A stretch of DNA of 53,442 bases from Kalymmatonema hyalinum WJT4-NPBG1 (GTDB lineage Bacteria > Cyanobacteriota > Cyanobacteriia > Cyanobacteriales > Nostocaceae): NCBI GenBank assembly GCA_019359075.1, contig JAHHIB010000062.1, forward strand, positions 1 to 53,442. The letters run 5' to 3'. The notes below the pieces were generated by a model that saw nothing but the letters and a program-made list of their open reading frames with translations, searched no databases and was not told the DNA's origin. Shown here one piece after another: positions 8,327 through 15,989 of the stretch. Position 1 is the stretch's first letter, and every line of letters starts with the position of its first letter. The position numbers and the translations under genes are program-made.

Positions 8327-10303
8327 TTAGTCTGTCGGCACATCTAAACCCCGCTGTCGCGCCTGTTCTACCACACTAATGAACACGTCTTCCAGCGAAA
8401 ACTCCATCTGTCGGTGGCTTTCCACTTTTATCCCAGCTTCAACGAGCCAATTTTCGACTTGGGGAATCTGCGTGCGCGGCTCGTCTAGAATGGTATGCAG
8501 ACGCGAACCGAAAATTGACACGCGCCTGCGCTCCAACTTCTGCTTGAGTAGATCCGCAGCCTTTTGCACCTGCTCACACTCCCATTCCACCAATTGTCCT
8601 GGCTGCTCTTGTTTGACTTGACGCGGTGTCCCTTGAGCTACGAGTTCCCCGGCTACCATGAATCCCAAGCGGTGACACTGTTCGGCTTCTTCTAGATAAT
8701 GGGTAGTTACCAGTATTGCCATACCTTCACCGGCAAACTGGTTGATCCAACGCCAAAATTCTCTTCTTGCAAGCGGATCAACACCAGAAGTTGGCTCGTC
8801 AAGAAACAAAACTTTCGGTTCGTGCATCACTGCTGCGCCAAAAGCAACGCGCTGCTTCCAACCTCCTGGTAAGTCCGCAGTTAGTCTATCCTCTTGACCT
8901 AGTAAATCACTCATCTGGAGTACCCAGTTTTTCTTGGCTCGTCGATGACGGCGAGGTATACCATAAACACCGCAGTAAAACTCCAGGTTCTGTCCTATCG
9001 TCAGGTCATCGTATAGGGTAAACTTTTGTGACATATAGCCGATTTTCTGACGCACTTCGGCACTGCGTAATTGACCCGTTTCCCCTGCCAAGCTCACTTT
9101 GCCAGAGCTTGCTGGCAGCAAGCCACAAACCATTTTGATGACGGTTGTCTTTCCGGCACCATTCGCCCCCAAAAGACCAAAAACTTCACCATATTTAATG
9201 TCTAAATTGATATTTTTAACTGCGTGGAAATTACCAAAAACTTTATTCAAATTTTCTGCGCCAATGGCTGTTCCCTGAGATTTTTCTCGATGGAAAATTC
9301 GCGGATAATTACCAGTAGAACTTTCGCCTTTGAGTTCCCGCAACCGGGCGACAAAGGTGTTCTCTAGAGTTGGGGTATCAATAGCAAGATTTTCAACCGG
9401 AATCTGTTGCTGCTGCAAGACGCGCTCAATTCTGTGACTGGTTTCTTTAGGCTGCGCTGTAAGTACATCTAGGCGATCGCCAAAACGTTGCACATCTTGC
9501 GCCAAATCTCGTAAATCAACGTTATTCTTGAGAATATCTGCAGCTTTGTCTAATTGCGCCACAGGCATATAAAGTTCTAACCGTTGCACGCCCAAGCTCG
9601 CTTTTACTTTAGCAGGTGTGTCGCATTGCTGAATTTTGCCCTCATACATCAAAGCAATCCGCGAACAGCGTTCTGCTTCATCTAGGTAGGGCGTAGCAAC
9701 GACTGTTGTCATCCCTTCACTTACAGCCAAATCTGCTAAAATATCCCAAAACTCCCGACGCGATACCGGATCTACACCCGTTGTCGGCTCATCCAATAAC
9801 AAAATTTTCGGCTGGTGAATCAGCGCACAGCACAAAGCGAGTTTTTGCTTCATTCCCCCAGAGAGGCGTCCGGCTAGACGTTCTTTAAACTGTGCCAAGT
9901 CCAGCAGTTGTAGGTAGTGTTCGCTCCGCATTTTAAAAGCCCCTTCACTGACCTCACGTAAACCTGCGGCATAACGCAAATTTTCCCAAATGCTCAGATC
10001 CAGGTAAAGACTAAAGCGCTGGGTGAGGTAGCCCATTTGCAGGCGCACATCCCTAGGCTGGGAACCTAACACTTCGACGATACCGCTTGTTTGTGGCATG
10101 ACTCCTGAGAGAATTTGAAATGTGGTGGTTTTGCCTGCCCCATCAGGTCCAATTAGCCCAAAAATCTCACCTTGATAGATGTCTAAGTTGATACCTGCTA
10201 CGGCTTCAGTTTGTTTGTTGTAGCGGTGTTGTAAGTCCCGGATGGAGATGACGGGGGAGTTGGTGCGTTTTTGTGGAGTGTTGGTCTGGAGAGTTGCTCT
10301 CAT
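8327..10303 (-). CDS. Double ABC-ATPase subunit of an efflux pump (YbhF-like)
   Basis: 658 aa with two fused nucleotide-binding domains. Domain 1: Walker A GPDGAGKTT (52-60), signature LSGGMKQ, Walker B ILLLDEPTTGVDP. Domain 2: Walker A GANGAGKTT (about 382), signature LPGGWKQ, Walker B VLFLDEPTSGVDP. The two signatures differ, and the second departs from LSGGQ. The fused design, with both permeases downstream, matches E. coli YbhF, part of the YbhFSR drug/cation exporter. It supplies the energy on the cytosolic face. It sits 48 bases after hlyD. Substrate unknown. Confidence 0.9.
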   Translation of the reverse strand: MRATLQTNTPQKRTNSPVISIRDLQHRYNKQTEAVAGINLDIYQGEIFGLIGPDGAGKTTTFQILSGVMPQTSGIVEVLGSQPRDVRLQMGYLTQRFSLYLDLSIWENLRYAAGLREVSEGAFKMRSEHYLQLLDLAQFKERLAGRLSGGMKQKLALCCALIHQPKILLLDEPTTGVDPVSRREFWDILADLAVSEGMTTVVATPYLDEAERCSRIALMYEGKIQQCDTPAKVKASLGVQRLELYMPVAQLDKAADILKNNVDLRDLAQDVQRFGDRLDVLTAQPKETSHRIERVLQQQQIPVENLAIDTPTLENTFVARLRELKGESSTGNYPRIFHREKSQGTAIGAENLNKVFGNFHAVKNINLDIKYGEVFGLLGANGAGKTTVIKMVCGLLPASSGKVSLAGETGQLRSAEVRQKIGYMSQKFTLYDDLTIGQNLEFYCGVYGIPRRHRRAKKNWVLQMSDLLGQEDRLTADLPGGWKQRVAFGAAVMHEPKVLFLDEPTSGVDPLARREFWRWINQFAGEGMAILVTTHYLEEAEQCHRLGFMVAGELVAQGTPRQVKQEQPGQLVEWECEQVQKAADLLKQKLERRRVSIFGSRLHTILDEPRTQIPQVENWLVEAGIKVESHRQMEFSLEDVFISVVEQARQRGLDVPTD

Positions 10304-10351
10304 AATTTATGAACCGCAGAGACACAAAGGACACAGAGGAGAGAATTAGTT

Positions 10352-11665
10352 TTAGAATTTCCACGGAAGGGAAAACTGAGTAGAAGCACGTTTTTGCTGT
10401 GTTTCTGGTACAAGGATTCGACCGTCAGCGGGCATTCCTGGTTTTGCTAAACCTTGGGAATTTTTCAGGCTGAGTTCTACTCCAAATACTTGTGTTACCC
10501 TGTCTTTTTTAAAATAAGTATTTTCTGGGGTGTAACTCGCTTTGGGGTCTATGCGAGTGACTGTTGCCTGTAGCGGTTGCTTGGGATAACTATCTAAGTA
10601 CACTAAACTAGACTGACCAATTCTGACTTTGCCGATTTCTCCTTCCGGGATAAAGCCACGTAGGTAAAGATTGTCAAGATTCACTATCGTTAACAGTGGC
10701 GCACCAGCTGCAACGACTTCGCCTGCTTCTACAGAACGGGTGATGACATTACCAGCGAGGGGGCTTTTAATTACCAAGTAATTTAAGTTTGCTTGAGTCT
10801 GCGCTTGTGTGGCTTCGGCATCGCGGACTTCCTGCTGGGAGACTGATACATCGGTACGGGCTTGGGCTATTTGTTTTTCAACTTGTAATGCCGCTGCGGC
10901 GCGAATTGGTGGATTGCTGAGAGTGGCTTGGGCTTGGGTTAGGGTTCCTTGAGCAGACTGAACCTGCTGCTGAGCAGCAGCAACGCGGGCAACACCAACA
11001 CCCAATGCAGCATTATCCTCATCCCGCCGCTGGGCTGACACAGCACCTTCGGCATACAAGGAACTGGTGCGTCGTTGTTTTGCCTGTGCCAGTTTCAAGT
11101 TTGCCTGAGCCTCCAATAACTGCGATCGAGCAGCAGCTAAAGCATTCTCTGCCTGCACGACTCGACCTTTACTTTCTTGATTCGCTTGTTGGGTGGTGAG
11201 ATTAGCTTGCTGTAGCTGTGCTTGCAGTACGGGTAACTGCTGGCGGGCGCGTTCTAACCTCTCCTGTGCTGCACGTACGCGGGCGGTGGCTCCTTGTAGT
11301 TGGGCACGTAATTCGGAGTCGTCTATTTGCACTAACAGTTGATCTGGCTTAACCATATCTCCTTCCCTGACGGCTACGTTGGCAATTCGACCACCGATTT
11401 TGGCAGAGACATCGGTTTCATACCCTTCAATACGTCCACTTAAAAACAGACCATCAGGCTCAGGCTGATAAAAAAATACACGATAACCTCCGTAGCCTAT
11501 GGAGGTTAGGAGAGCGATCGCCCCTAAAATCAGCACTGGTTTAGGAATGCGTCGTCGCGGCTTCTGCGGTGACGGCTGGGGCTTGGAGGGTTGCTTTAGG
11601 TCGTTTTCAGCAATGCTGGGAGCCTGTTTAGAGTCATGGGTAAGGTTGGGCTGCGTTTGTGTCAT
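10352..11665 (-). CDS. HlyD-type membrane fusion protein (YbhG-like)
   Basis: 437 aa periplasmic adaptor. A basic proline-rich cytosolic start (to about 42) leads into one membrane helix (VLILGAIALLTSIGYGGYRVFF). Then come a half-lipoyl segment (GRIANVAVREGDMVKPDQLLVQID), a long alanine/glutamine-rich coiled-coil hairpin (about 115-290), the second half-lipoyl (VIKSPLAGNVITRSVEAGEVV) and a beta-barrel domain. It bridges the inner-membrane ABC pump to an outer-membrane channel, which is not encoded here. It is the first pump gene, with a palindromic operator 41 bases before its ATG. Confidence 0.9.
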   Translation of the reverse strand: MTQTQPNLTHDSKQAPSIAENDLKQPSKPQPSPQKPRRRIPKPVLILGAIALLTSIGYGGYRVFFYQPEPDGLFLSGRIEGYETDVSAKIGGRIANVAVREGDMVKPDQLLVQIDDSELRAQLQGATARVRAAQERLERARQQLPVLQAQLQQANLTTQQANQESKGRVVQAENALAAARSQLLEAQANLKLAQAKQRRTSSLYAEGAVSAQRRDEDNAALGVGVARVAAAQQQVQSAQGTLTQAQATLSNPPIRAAAALQVEKQIAQARTDVSVSQQEVRDAEATQAQTQANLNYLVIKSPLAGNVITRSVEAGEVVAAGAPLLTIVNLDNLYLRGFIPEGEIGKVRIGQSSLVYLDSYPKQPLQATVTRIDPKASYTPENTYFKKDRVTQVFGVELSLKNSQGLAKPGMPADGRILVPETQQKRASTQFSLPWKF

Positions 11666-11705
11666 AACGACTCCGTGGGTAGTGATGAACTTCTAGAAAC
11701 TTCAA

Positions 11706-11727
11706 GTTGATTGATTGATTAATCAAC
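11706..11727. promoter_or_regulatory. Palindromic operator upstream of the efflux genes
   Basis: The site starts GTTGATTGATTG and contains the perfect palindrome TTGATTAATCAA. It lies between tetR and hlyD, about 40 bases before the hlyD ATG, where a promoter would be. Over 21 bases it matches the site before tetR at 19 positions, so both are likely bound by the same TetR protein. Binding is inferred. Confidence 0.7.
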
Positions 11728-11750
11728 TTTGATCTAAAAAAAATTTGGCT

Positions 11751-12476
11751 TTAAGCTTGGTTGTAGCCGTTTTCATTTAAGTCAAACACACCTTGCGGCA
11801 TAGAATGTGGTATTACATCTGCGGTAGTAGCAAACTGTCTGTATGAATCTTTATCAGGGATTAAAACCATGCCTTGCAGGAAAATCTCGACGGCAGTTGC
11901 TACCATCGTATCAGAGCTAATCTGTTGAGCATCGGGTTGTTGGAATACTTCACGCGTGAGTATATACGCAATAAATGGACCGACAAAACAGCGAGCTGCT
12001 GCTGCTGGATTCATAGGTTTCATGACTCCAACTGACATTTGCTTTGCCAGATAGCGAGTTAAGAAAGAAATAGAACGACTCGGTCCAATTTTGTTAATCA
12101 TCTCGGCAACTGCAGGCTGCCGAAAGGCTTCACCCAACAGCAGCTTCATCAGCGCGATAGATGTCGGGTTTTCCGATACTTTGAGAAAAGCTTTACCAAA
12201 AATGGTGAGGGCATCCTGCGGTGGTTTGCTCATTATGTCCTCCTCACTGTGGATCAGCAATTGCAGCACTGGTAGGCGTTGCTCAACCACTTGCTCAAAC
12301 AAGTCGCTTTTATCCTTAAAGTAGTGATATATCAACCCAGGTGAGCCAATCCCCGCTGCTGCTGCAATATCTTTGTTGGTCGCCTTCTCGAAGCCCTTGC
12401 TAGCAAAGACTTGTAATGCACCGTCAATAATCTGCTGTCGCCGATCTTCAAAGTCTTGTTCGTCGCGTGGAGGCAT
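11751..12476 (-). CDS. TetR-family transcriptional repressor of the efflux operon (CecR/YbiH-like)
   Basis: 241 aa from the ATG at 12476. The N-terminal TetR helix-turn-helix is clear (RRQQIIDGALQVFASKGFEK, then TNKDIAAAAGIGSPGLIYHYFKDKSDLF). The C-terminal ligand-binding/dimer part has weaker identity. An upstream TTG start at 12497 would place the operator inside the coding region, so the ATG is preferred. In E. coli the TetR-type CecR (YbiH) controls ybhGFSR, and gene order here is the same. The palindrome five bases upstream of the ATG implies autoregulation. The inducer is unknown. Confidence 0.88.
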   Translation of the reverse strand: MPPRDEQDFEDRRQQIIDGALQVFASKGFEKATNKDIAAAAGIGSPGLIYHYFKDKSDLFEQVVEQRLPVLQLLIHSEEDIMSKPPQDALTIFGKAFLKVSENPTSIALMKLLLGEAFRQPAVAEMINKIGPSRSISFLTRYLAKQMSVGVMKPMNPAAAARCFVGPFIAYILTREVFQQPDAQQISSDTMVATAVEIFLQGMVLIPDKDSYRQFATTADVIPHSMPQGVFDLNENGYNQA

Positions 12477-12480
12477 ATTT

Positions 12481-12501
12481 GTTGATTGATTGGTCAATCA
12501 A
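12481..12501. promoter_or_regulatory. Palindromic operator directly upstream of tetR
   Basis: Starts GTTGATTGATTG and contains TTGATTG-2-CAATCAA with perfect seven-base arms. It ends only a few bases from the regulator ATG, a position suited to blocking transcription or initiation. It nearly duplicates the site at 11706-11727. Confidence 0.7.
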
Positions 12502-12851
12502 AATTTAACATGATTAGTCATGGGTGTATATGCAAATGAAAAAAACCTTAGCATATAATAATATTAAGAACCCTAAGTAATTCCGTGAAGTGAACTTACA
12601 TCCCTACACCAAAATTGTTCAAAACTAGCAACCTTCTGGGGAATGATTTTGGGAGCGGTGCGCTCTGCAAGTCAAATTCCTCCTTTGTGGTGGCTCCCTT
12701 TGTCGAGATGTTGGTCTATATTTTAGCTAAACATGACACGTAGATTGAGCGTAATATCGTTCAAACAGATTTAATACGCTCAATATTAAAGTTGTTTTTA
12801 ACAAAAACACCATAAAAGCTTTTTCCACTCTATAACTATTTACTTTTGACT
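12502..12851. other. Intergenic region between tetR and the M48 protease
   Basis: 350 bases holding the divergent promoters of tetR and the protease. The only structured piece seen is the inverted repeat at 12745-12783. The rest is unremarkable, with no open frame of note. Confidence 0.5.
12745..12783. promoter_or_regulatory. Inverted repeat upstream of the M48 protease
   Basis: Arms TTGAGCGTAATA (12745-12756) and TAATACGCTCAA (12772-12783) match at 11 of 12 positions across a 15-base spacer, about 70 bases before the protease ATG. It could be an operator for a dimeric regulator or a leader hairpin. No regulator can be named. Confidence 0.45.
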
Positions 12852-13613
12852 ATGAAATCTCGCTTTTCTAAATTGCGTAAAAGTCTTGCCTTCTTTCTTG
12901 CTGGCTTAGGTACTGCTGTAGGTGTGGGATTAGTGACTCCTACGCCAGTAGGTGCGGTTCCCTGGGCTGAGTTACTTTTTAATGGCGTTCAGCTGTTGCA
13001 ACTGTCTAATTTGTCAACACAGCAAAAAGTCGAACTGGGTAGCCAGATTCACCAACAGGTACGCAGTAATTATAGACTCGGCACCAATGATAATGTTACC
13101 CGGGTGGGTCAAAGGTTAGCTCAAGCGAGTGACTGTTCTCAAACTCCTTTTAAATTTTATGTAGTTCAAGACCGAAACATTAATGCCTTCGCAACCACAG
13201 GCGGCTACGTTTACGTGCACACAGGGTTGCTTAATGCGGTAGATAATGAAGACCAATTAGCGGCGGTTATGGGTCACGAAATAGGTCACATTTGCAACGA
13301 CGACGTCATCAAGAAGCTCAGACAAGCGCAACTCGCTCAAGGTGCAGCCTCTGTGGCTGGTTTAGACAGAAGTACTGTGGCTGCCGCAGCTTATAAACTA
13401 GCTGTAGACCTACCTAATAGCCGGGATGCTGAATACAACGCTGATGACAAAGGACTGCGGTATATGCAACGGGCTGGTTATAACCCTAATGCCATGCCTG
13501 CATTTTTAAGCAAATTGGTAAAGCAGTCTTCTTCACCGTCGTTTTTAAGTAGCCACCCAGGAGCGCGAGAGCGGATTTCTATTTTACAAAGAAAAATTGC
13601 CGCTGGTCGGTAA
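12852..13613 (+). CDS. M48-family zinc metallopeptidase with signal peptide
   Basis: 253 aa exported protease. A signal peptide is visible (KLRKSLAFFLAGLGTAVGVGL, cleavage likely near the VGA motif at 33-35). The zinc motif HEIGH lies at 142-146, with the third ligand in the NSRDAEYNADDKG segment. The N-terminal part (QQKVELGSQIHQQV) and the C-terminal LSSHPGARERI are typical of BepA/LoiP-like single-domain M48 enzymes, which act in envelope protein quality control. The ATG at 12852 is chosen over the upstream TTG. It is monocistronic and converges on the broken amidohydrolase. Confidence 0.88.
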   Translation: MKSRFSKLRKSLAFFLAGLGTAVGVGLVTPTPVGAVPWAELLFNGVQLLQLSNLSTQQKVELGSQIHQQVRSNYRLGTNDNVTRVGQRLAQASDCSQTPFKFYVVQDRNINAFATTGGYVYVHTGLLNAVDNEDQLAAVMGHEIGHICNDDVIKKLRQAQLAQGAASVAGLDRSTVAAAAYKLAVDLPNSRDAEYNADDKGLRYMQRAGYNPNAMPAFLSKLVKQSSSPSFLSSHPGARERISILQRKIAAGR

Positions 13614-13620
13614 AGGATGC

Positions 13621-13655
13621 AAGAAACCTGAGTTGTCTATAAACCCGGGTTTCTA
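13621..13655. terminator. Bidirectional terminator hairpin
   Basis: 14-base arms (13621-13634 and 13642-13655) pair with two weak positions. The hairpin begins eight bases after the protease stop and reaches the last codon of the opposing amidohydrolase fragment, so it probably separates two convergent genes. Confidence 0.55.
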
Positions 13656-14303
13656 AGTTTCAGTCCGCAACCGAGGAAAAAGTTTTAGAGCGTTGTCGCG
13701 TTCAATCAATTGCCTATCATTGTTATTAAAGCCGTCATAAGTAGCCAGTTCTTGAATGCTTTTCTCAATGAAATGCTCTTGCATATAGGGGTAGTCGCTG
13801 CCAAACAGAATTTGCGTAGGCTCGACCAATTCTTGCAGGAAACGCAAAGCGTGAGGTATTGCTGATATAGCTGTGTCGTAATAAAGCCGCTTGAGATAAG
13901 CGATCGCTCCTTGCGGGGCGCGTTCTCCCAATTGCGGTATGATTTCTGGGGCGATGGCAAACCGTTGAGCCAAGTAAGGCACCGTACCACCAGCATGCGC
14001 CACAATAATTGAGATATCTGGATAGCGCTCTAGCGTTCCGTTGTAAATTAAATTTGCGACTGCCCGTGTCGTGTCAAAGACAAACTCGACTATAAACGGA
14101 GGCAGGTTGAGCTTTGGTACATCGCTTCCCGGCGGTGTTGTTGGGTGAAGCAAGACTGTTGCCTTTCTACGGTGAAGTTCCGCAAAAACCTCATCAAACG
14201 CCGAATCTCTCAGATACTGGTCGCCGTAGCTTGCAAGCAAAATCACGCCATCGAGTTGTAGTGTGTCCAGCGCATAGGTCATTTCTTCCAACGTTGCGTC
14301 CAC
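13653..14303 (-). pseudogene. C-terminal part of a broken amidohydrolase (ACMSD-like)
   Basis: 216 codons from a GTG at 14303. Family sequence resumes at VDATLEEM and runs to a normal end. Features include LDGVILLASYGDQYL, VAHAGGTVPYLAQR (metal-site histidine) and ILFGSDYPYM (metal-site aspartate) of the amidohydrolase_2 / ACMSD TIM barrel. About ten residues that should link it to the N-terminal part at 14834-14555 are missing and about 250 bases of foreign sequence stand in between. The enzyme would act on a small aromatic or acyl substrate, but the split gene is unlikely to give active protein. Confidence 0.8.
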
Positions 14304-14553
14304 CTAAAAGAATGCGGGAGCGCGGGAGCTGAGTCCTGACGGACACGGACTCGCGTTCGTCTTTTTAAAGCGAAGAGGAAGCGCGACACGGGCAGTTTTA
14401 ACTGCCTTCAAGACTTCTTGCCCAAACCTCTATCGTTTCGCTACTAAGTTGAGTTTGTTTGATTCAACTCAGTATAAGACGGTTGACAACCGGATATCTA
14501 AGAGATATGGCAGAACATCTTAGAGAATCCCCGTCTCTTTAGAGCGGGGAGCG
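14304..14553. mobile_element. Small non-autonomous insertion in the amidohydrolase gene
   Basis: About 250 bases of unrelated sequence replace the junction between NPRRF and VDATLEEM. One end has the hairpin CCCCG-TCTC-TTTA-GAG-CGGGG (14529-14549) followed by AGCGTCAA, which resembles ends of IS200/IS605-type elements. Another hairpin GGGCAGTTTTAACTGCC lies near 14390. There is no transposase, so if mobile it is a MITE-type derivative. The family call rests on resemblance only. Confidence 0.5.
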
Positions 14554-14834
14554 TCAAAACGTCGCGGGTTGTCGCTGATCAAGCGGGCAGAAATCTCGTT
14601 GCAGCGCCGCGCTAAACCACGGGCAAAATTAATATCACCGAAGTATACGCCTGGTGACGAAATGGACGTTATCGCGGTGGCAATACCTTGATTGTCCATC
14701 AGGGCAAGTGCAACGTCTAGACTCCAAGTAAGTAAAGACGCGCCACCAGAATTACTGGCACCGATACTGTCAAGCGCCTGAACGTATTCCTTTGGTAAGA
14801 TGTGATGGTGAACGTCGATGCGGTACGGTTCCAT
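14520..14834 (-). pseudogene. N-terminal part of the broken amidohydrolase
   Basis: 104 codons starting MEPYRIDVHHHILPKEY; the HxH metal motif (VHHH, 8-11) marks the start of an amidohydrolase_2 barrel. Family-like sequence continues to NPRRF (about residue 92) and then runs into the inserted hairpin (DAPRSKETGIL) and a stop. Together with 13653-14303 it accounts for an almost complete enzyme of about 320 residues. A truncated protein of this kind would lack most of the barrel. Confidence 0.8.
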
Positions 14835-14922
14835 TAGCTTTTTGTCGTCTATGATTGACGCAGCAAATGCTCTATCACATTTTAAAGTAATAGCTCAAGT
14901 CGAAAGTCTCTTCTTCCTCTAG

Positions 14923-15270
14923 GTCGAGCAGCAAGTGAGTTTAGAAGCACCGTTAGAAAGAATTCTCTTGCTGGTGAAAGCAGGGAGTATGATTCCAATG
15001 GAGGAAGGTAAGCAACTCATTCTCCATATTTATCCACCTGTGGAGGGAAGCAGCGAGGCAATTCTCTACTCTGATGCGAATGATGGGTATGGGGAATCGA
15101 GGCTGGATAAGTTTCGTATGGTGTGCTCAGAGAATAATCTAGAAATAACTTGGGAAGAACACGGAGAATATCCTTTCCCATACACGGGTGTGCAACTGCA
15201 TCTGCATGGTATGAAGTTACAGCAAGCCTGGGTGGATGATGCAGAGGTTGCTTGTCAGGAGCAAATTATG
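14923..15270 (+). pseudogene. C-terminal remnant of a GH31 alpha-glucosidase
   Basis: The frame opens just after a TAG (14920-14922) with VEQQVSLEAPLERILLLVKAG, then SMIPMEEGKQLILHIYPP and YSDANDGYGESRLDKFRM. This is the beta-sandwich tail (DUF5110 region) that follows the catalytic barrel of GH31 enzymes. The catalytic domain is absent. A GTG at 14935 could start a short protein, but nothing supports expression. After about residue 110 the frame runs into HIP1-rich repeat sequence to a stop at 15450. I read it as a truncated, decaying gene. Confidence 0.7.
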
Positions 15271-15450
15271 GAGTGCGATCGCCCTCTAAGCGGGCGCTTT
15301 GCGCCATCGCGCCTTGCGCGGCTCCCTATGCCTACGGCACGGCTGCGCCGAACGGGAGCATCGCGTAAGCCTGGCGGCACCGGAGGACTCAGCGGGCACT
15401 CCGTGCGATCGCCCCGAAGGGGTGGGTGCTCTGCGCCATCGCTTTCATAA
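15271..15450. repeat. GC-rich HIP1-containing repeat block
   Basis: A dense run of GCGATCGCCC, GGGCGCTTTGCGCC, CCTACGGCACGGCTGCGCCGAACGGGAGC and similar short inverted motifs, much more GC-rich than its surroundings. Such blocks of palindromic repeat fragments are common between genes of Nostocales. It has invaded the end of the GH31 remnant. Confidence 0.6.
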
Positions 15451-15549
15451 GCTTCGCATTCAGTCAGAGTTTGCTGACATTCTACCTTAATGATGAATCC
15501 CCCTAAATTAAGAGTGCGATTGTAAAAAACATCTATCAAAAATAAAAAC

Positions 15550-15567
15550 CCTCTGCATTAGCAGAGG
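15550..15567 (-). terminator. Rho-independent terminator for the YeaQ/GlsB-like gene
   Basis: On the minus strand CCTCTGC, loop TAAT, GCAGAGG is followed by a T-rich run (GGTTTTTATTTTT). It lies about 150 bases past the stop of the small membrane protein gene. Confidence 0.7.
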
Positions 15568-15719
15568 TCATCATGAGTATAATTCTGATATCTTGCACCT
15601 ACCCGTACAAACCACGGTTAACCAAAAAGCGTAGAAATCAAGTTACATTTTATTATCGACTTTTTCTCGAAAATAAAGCACTTTACGCTTAGTCCTTAGT
15701 GCTTAAATGCGGTAACACT

Positions 15720-15989
15720 TTAGTACACTCTTCGAGCTAGCTTATAGTACAAGAAAATAGCAATCATTGCACCCAATACAGCAACTAACAAACCGGGAAT
15801 ACTAAAACTTGCTGCAGTTAACGTAAAGCTTCCGGTTTCTAAAAGGTTAACCAAAGTTCCTCCAAGGATAGCACCAACAATTCCCAGGAACATTGTGCCA
15901 AGAATGCCGCCTCCTTGGTAGCCAGGATAGATCGCCTTTGCAATAGCACCTGCAAGTAAACCCAAGACGACCCAAGCTAGAATGCTCAT
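15720..15989 (-). CDS. GlsB/YeaQ/YmgE family stress-response membrane protein
   Basis: 89 aa with three hydrophobic glycine-rich helices (ILAWVVLGLLAGAIAKAI, GILGTMFLGIVGAILGGTL, SIPGLLVAVLGAMIAIFLYY) and the family sequence AKAIYPGYQGGG between the first two. This is the transglycosylase-associated protein family, small inner-membrane proteins induced by stress in several bacteria; the molecular function is not known. Length and start (MSILAWVVLG) are exactly family-typical. It has its own terminator and no operon partner. Confidence 0.9.
   Translation of the reverse strand: MSILAWVVLGLLAGAIAKAIYPGYQGGGILGTMFLGIVGAILGGTLVNLLETGSFTLTAASFSIPGLLVAVLGAMIAIFLYYKLARRVY

Noticed and set aside
15255-15539. 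Open frames in both strands of the HIP1-rich block
   Set aside because: They arise from GC-rich palindromic repeats, with low-complexity translations and no start signals.
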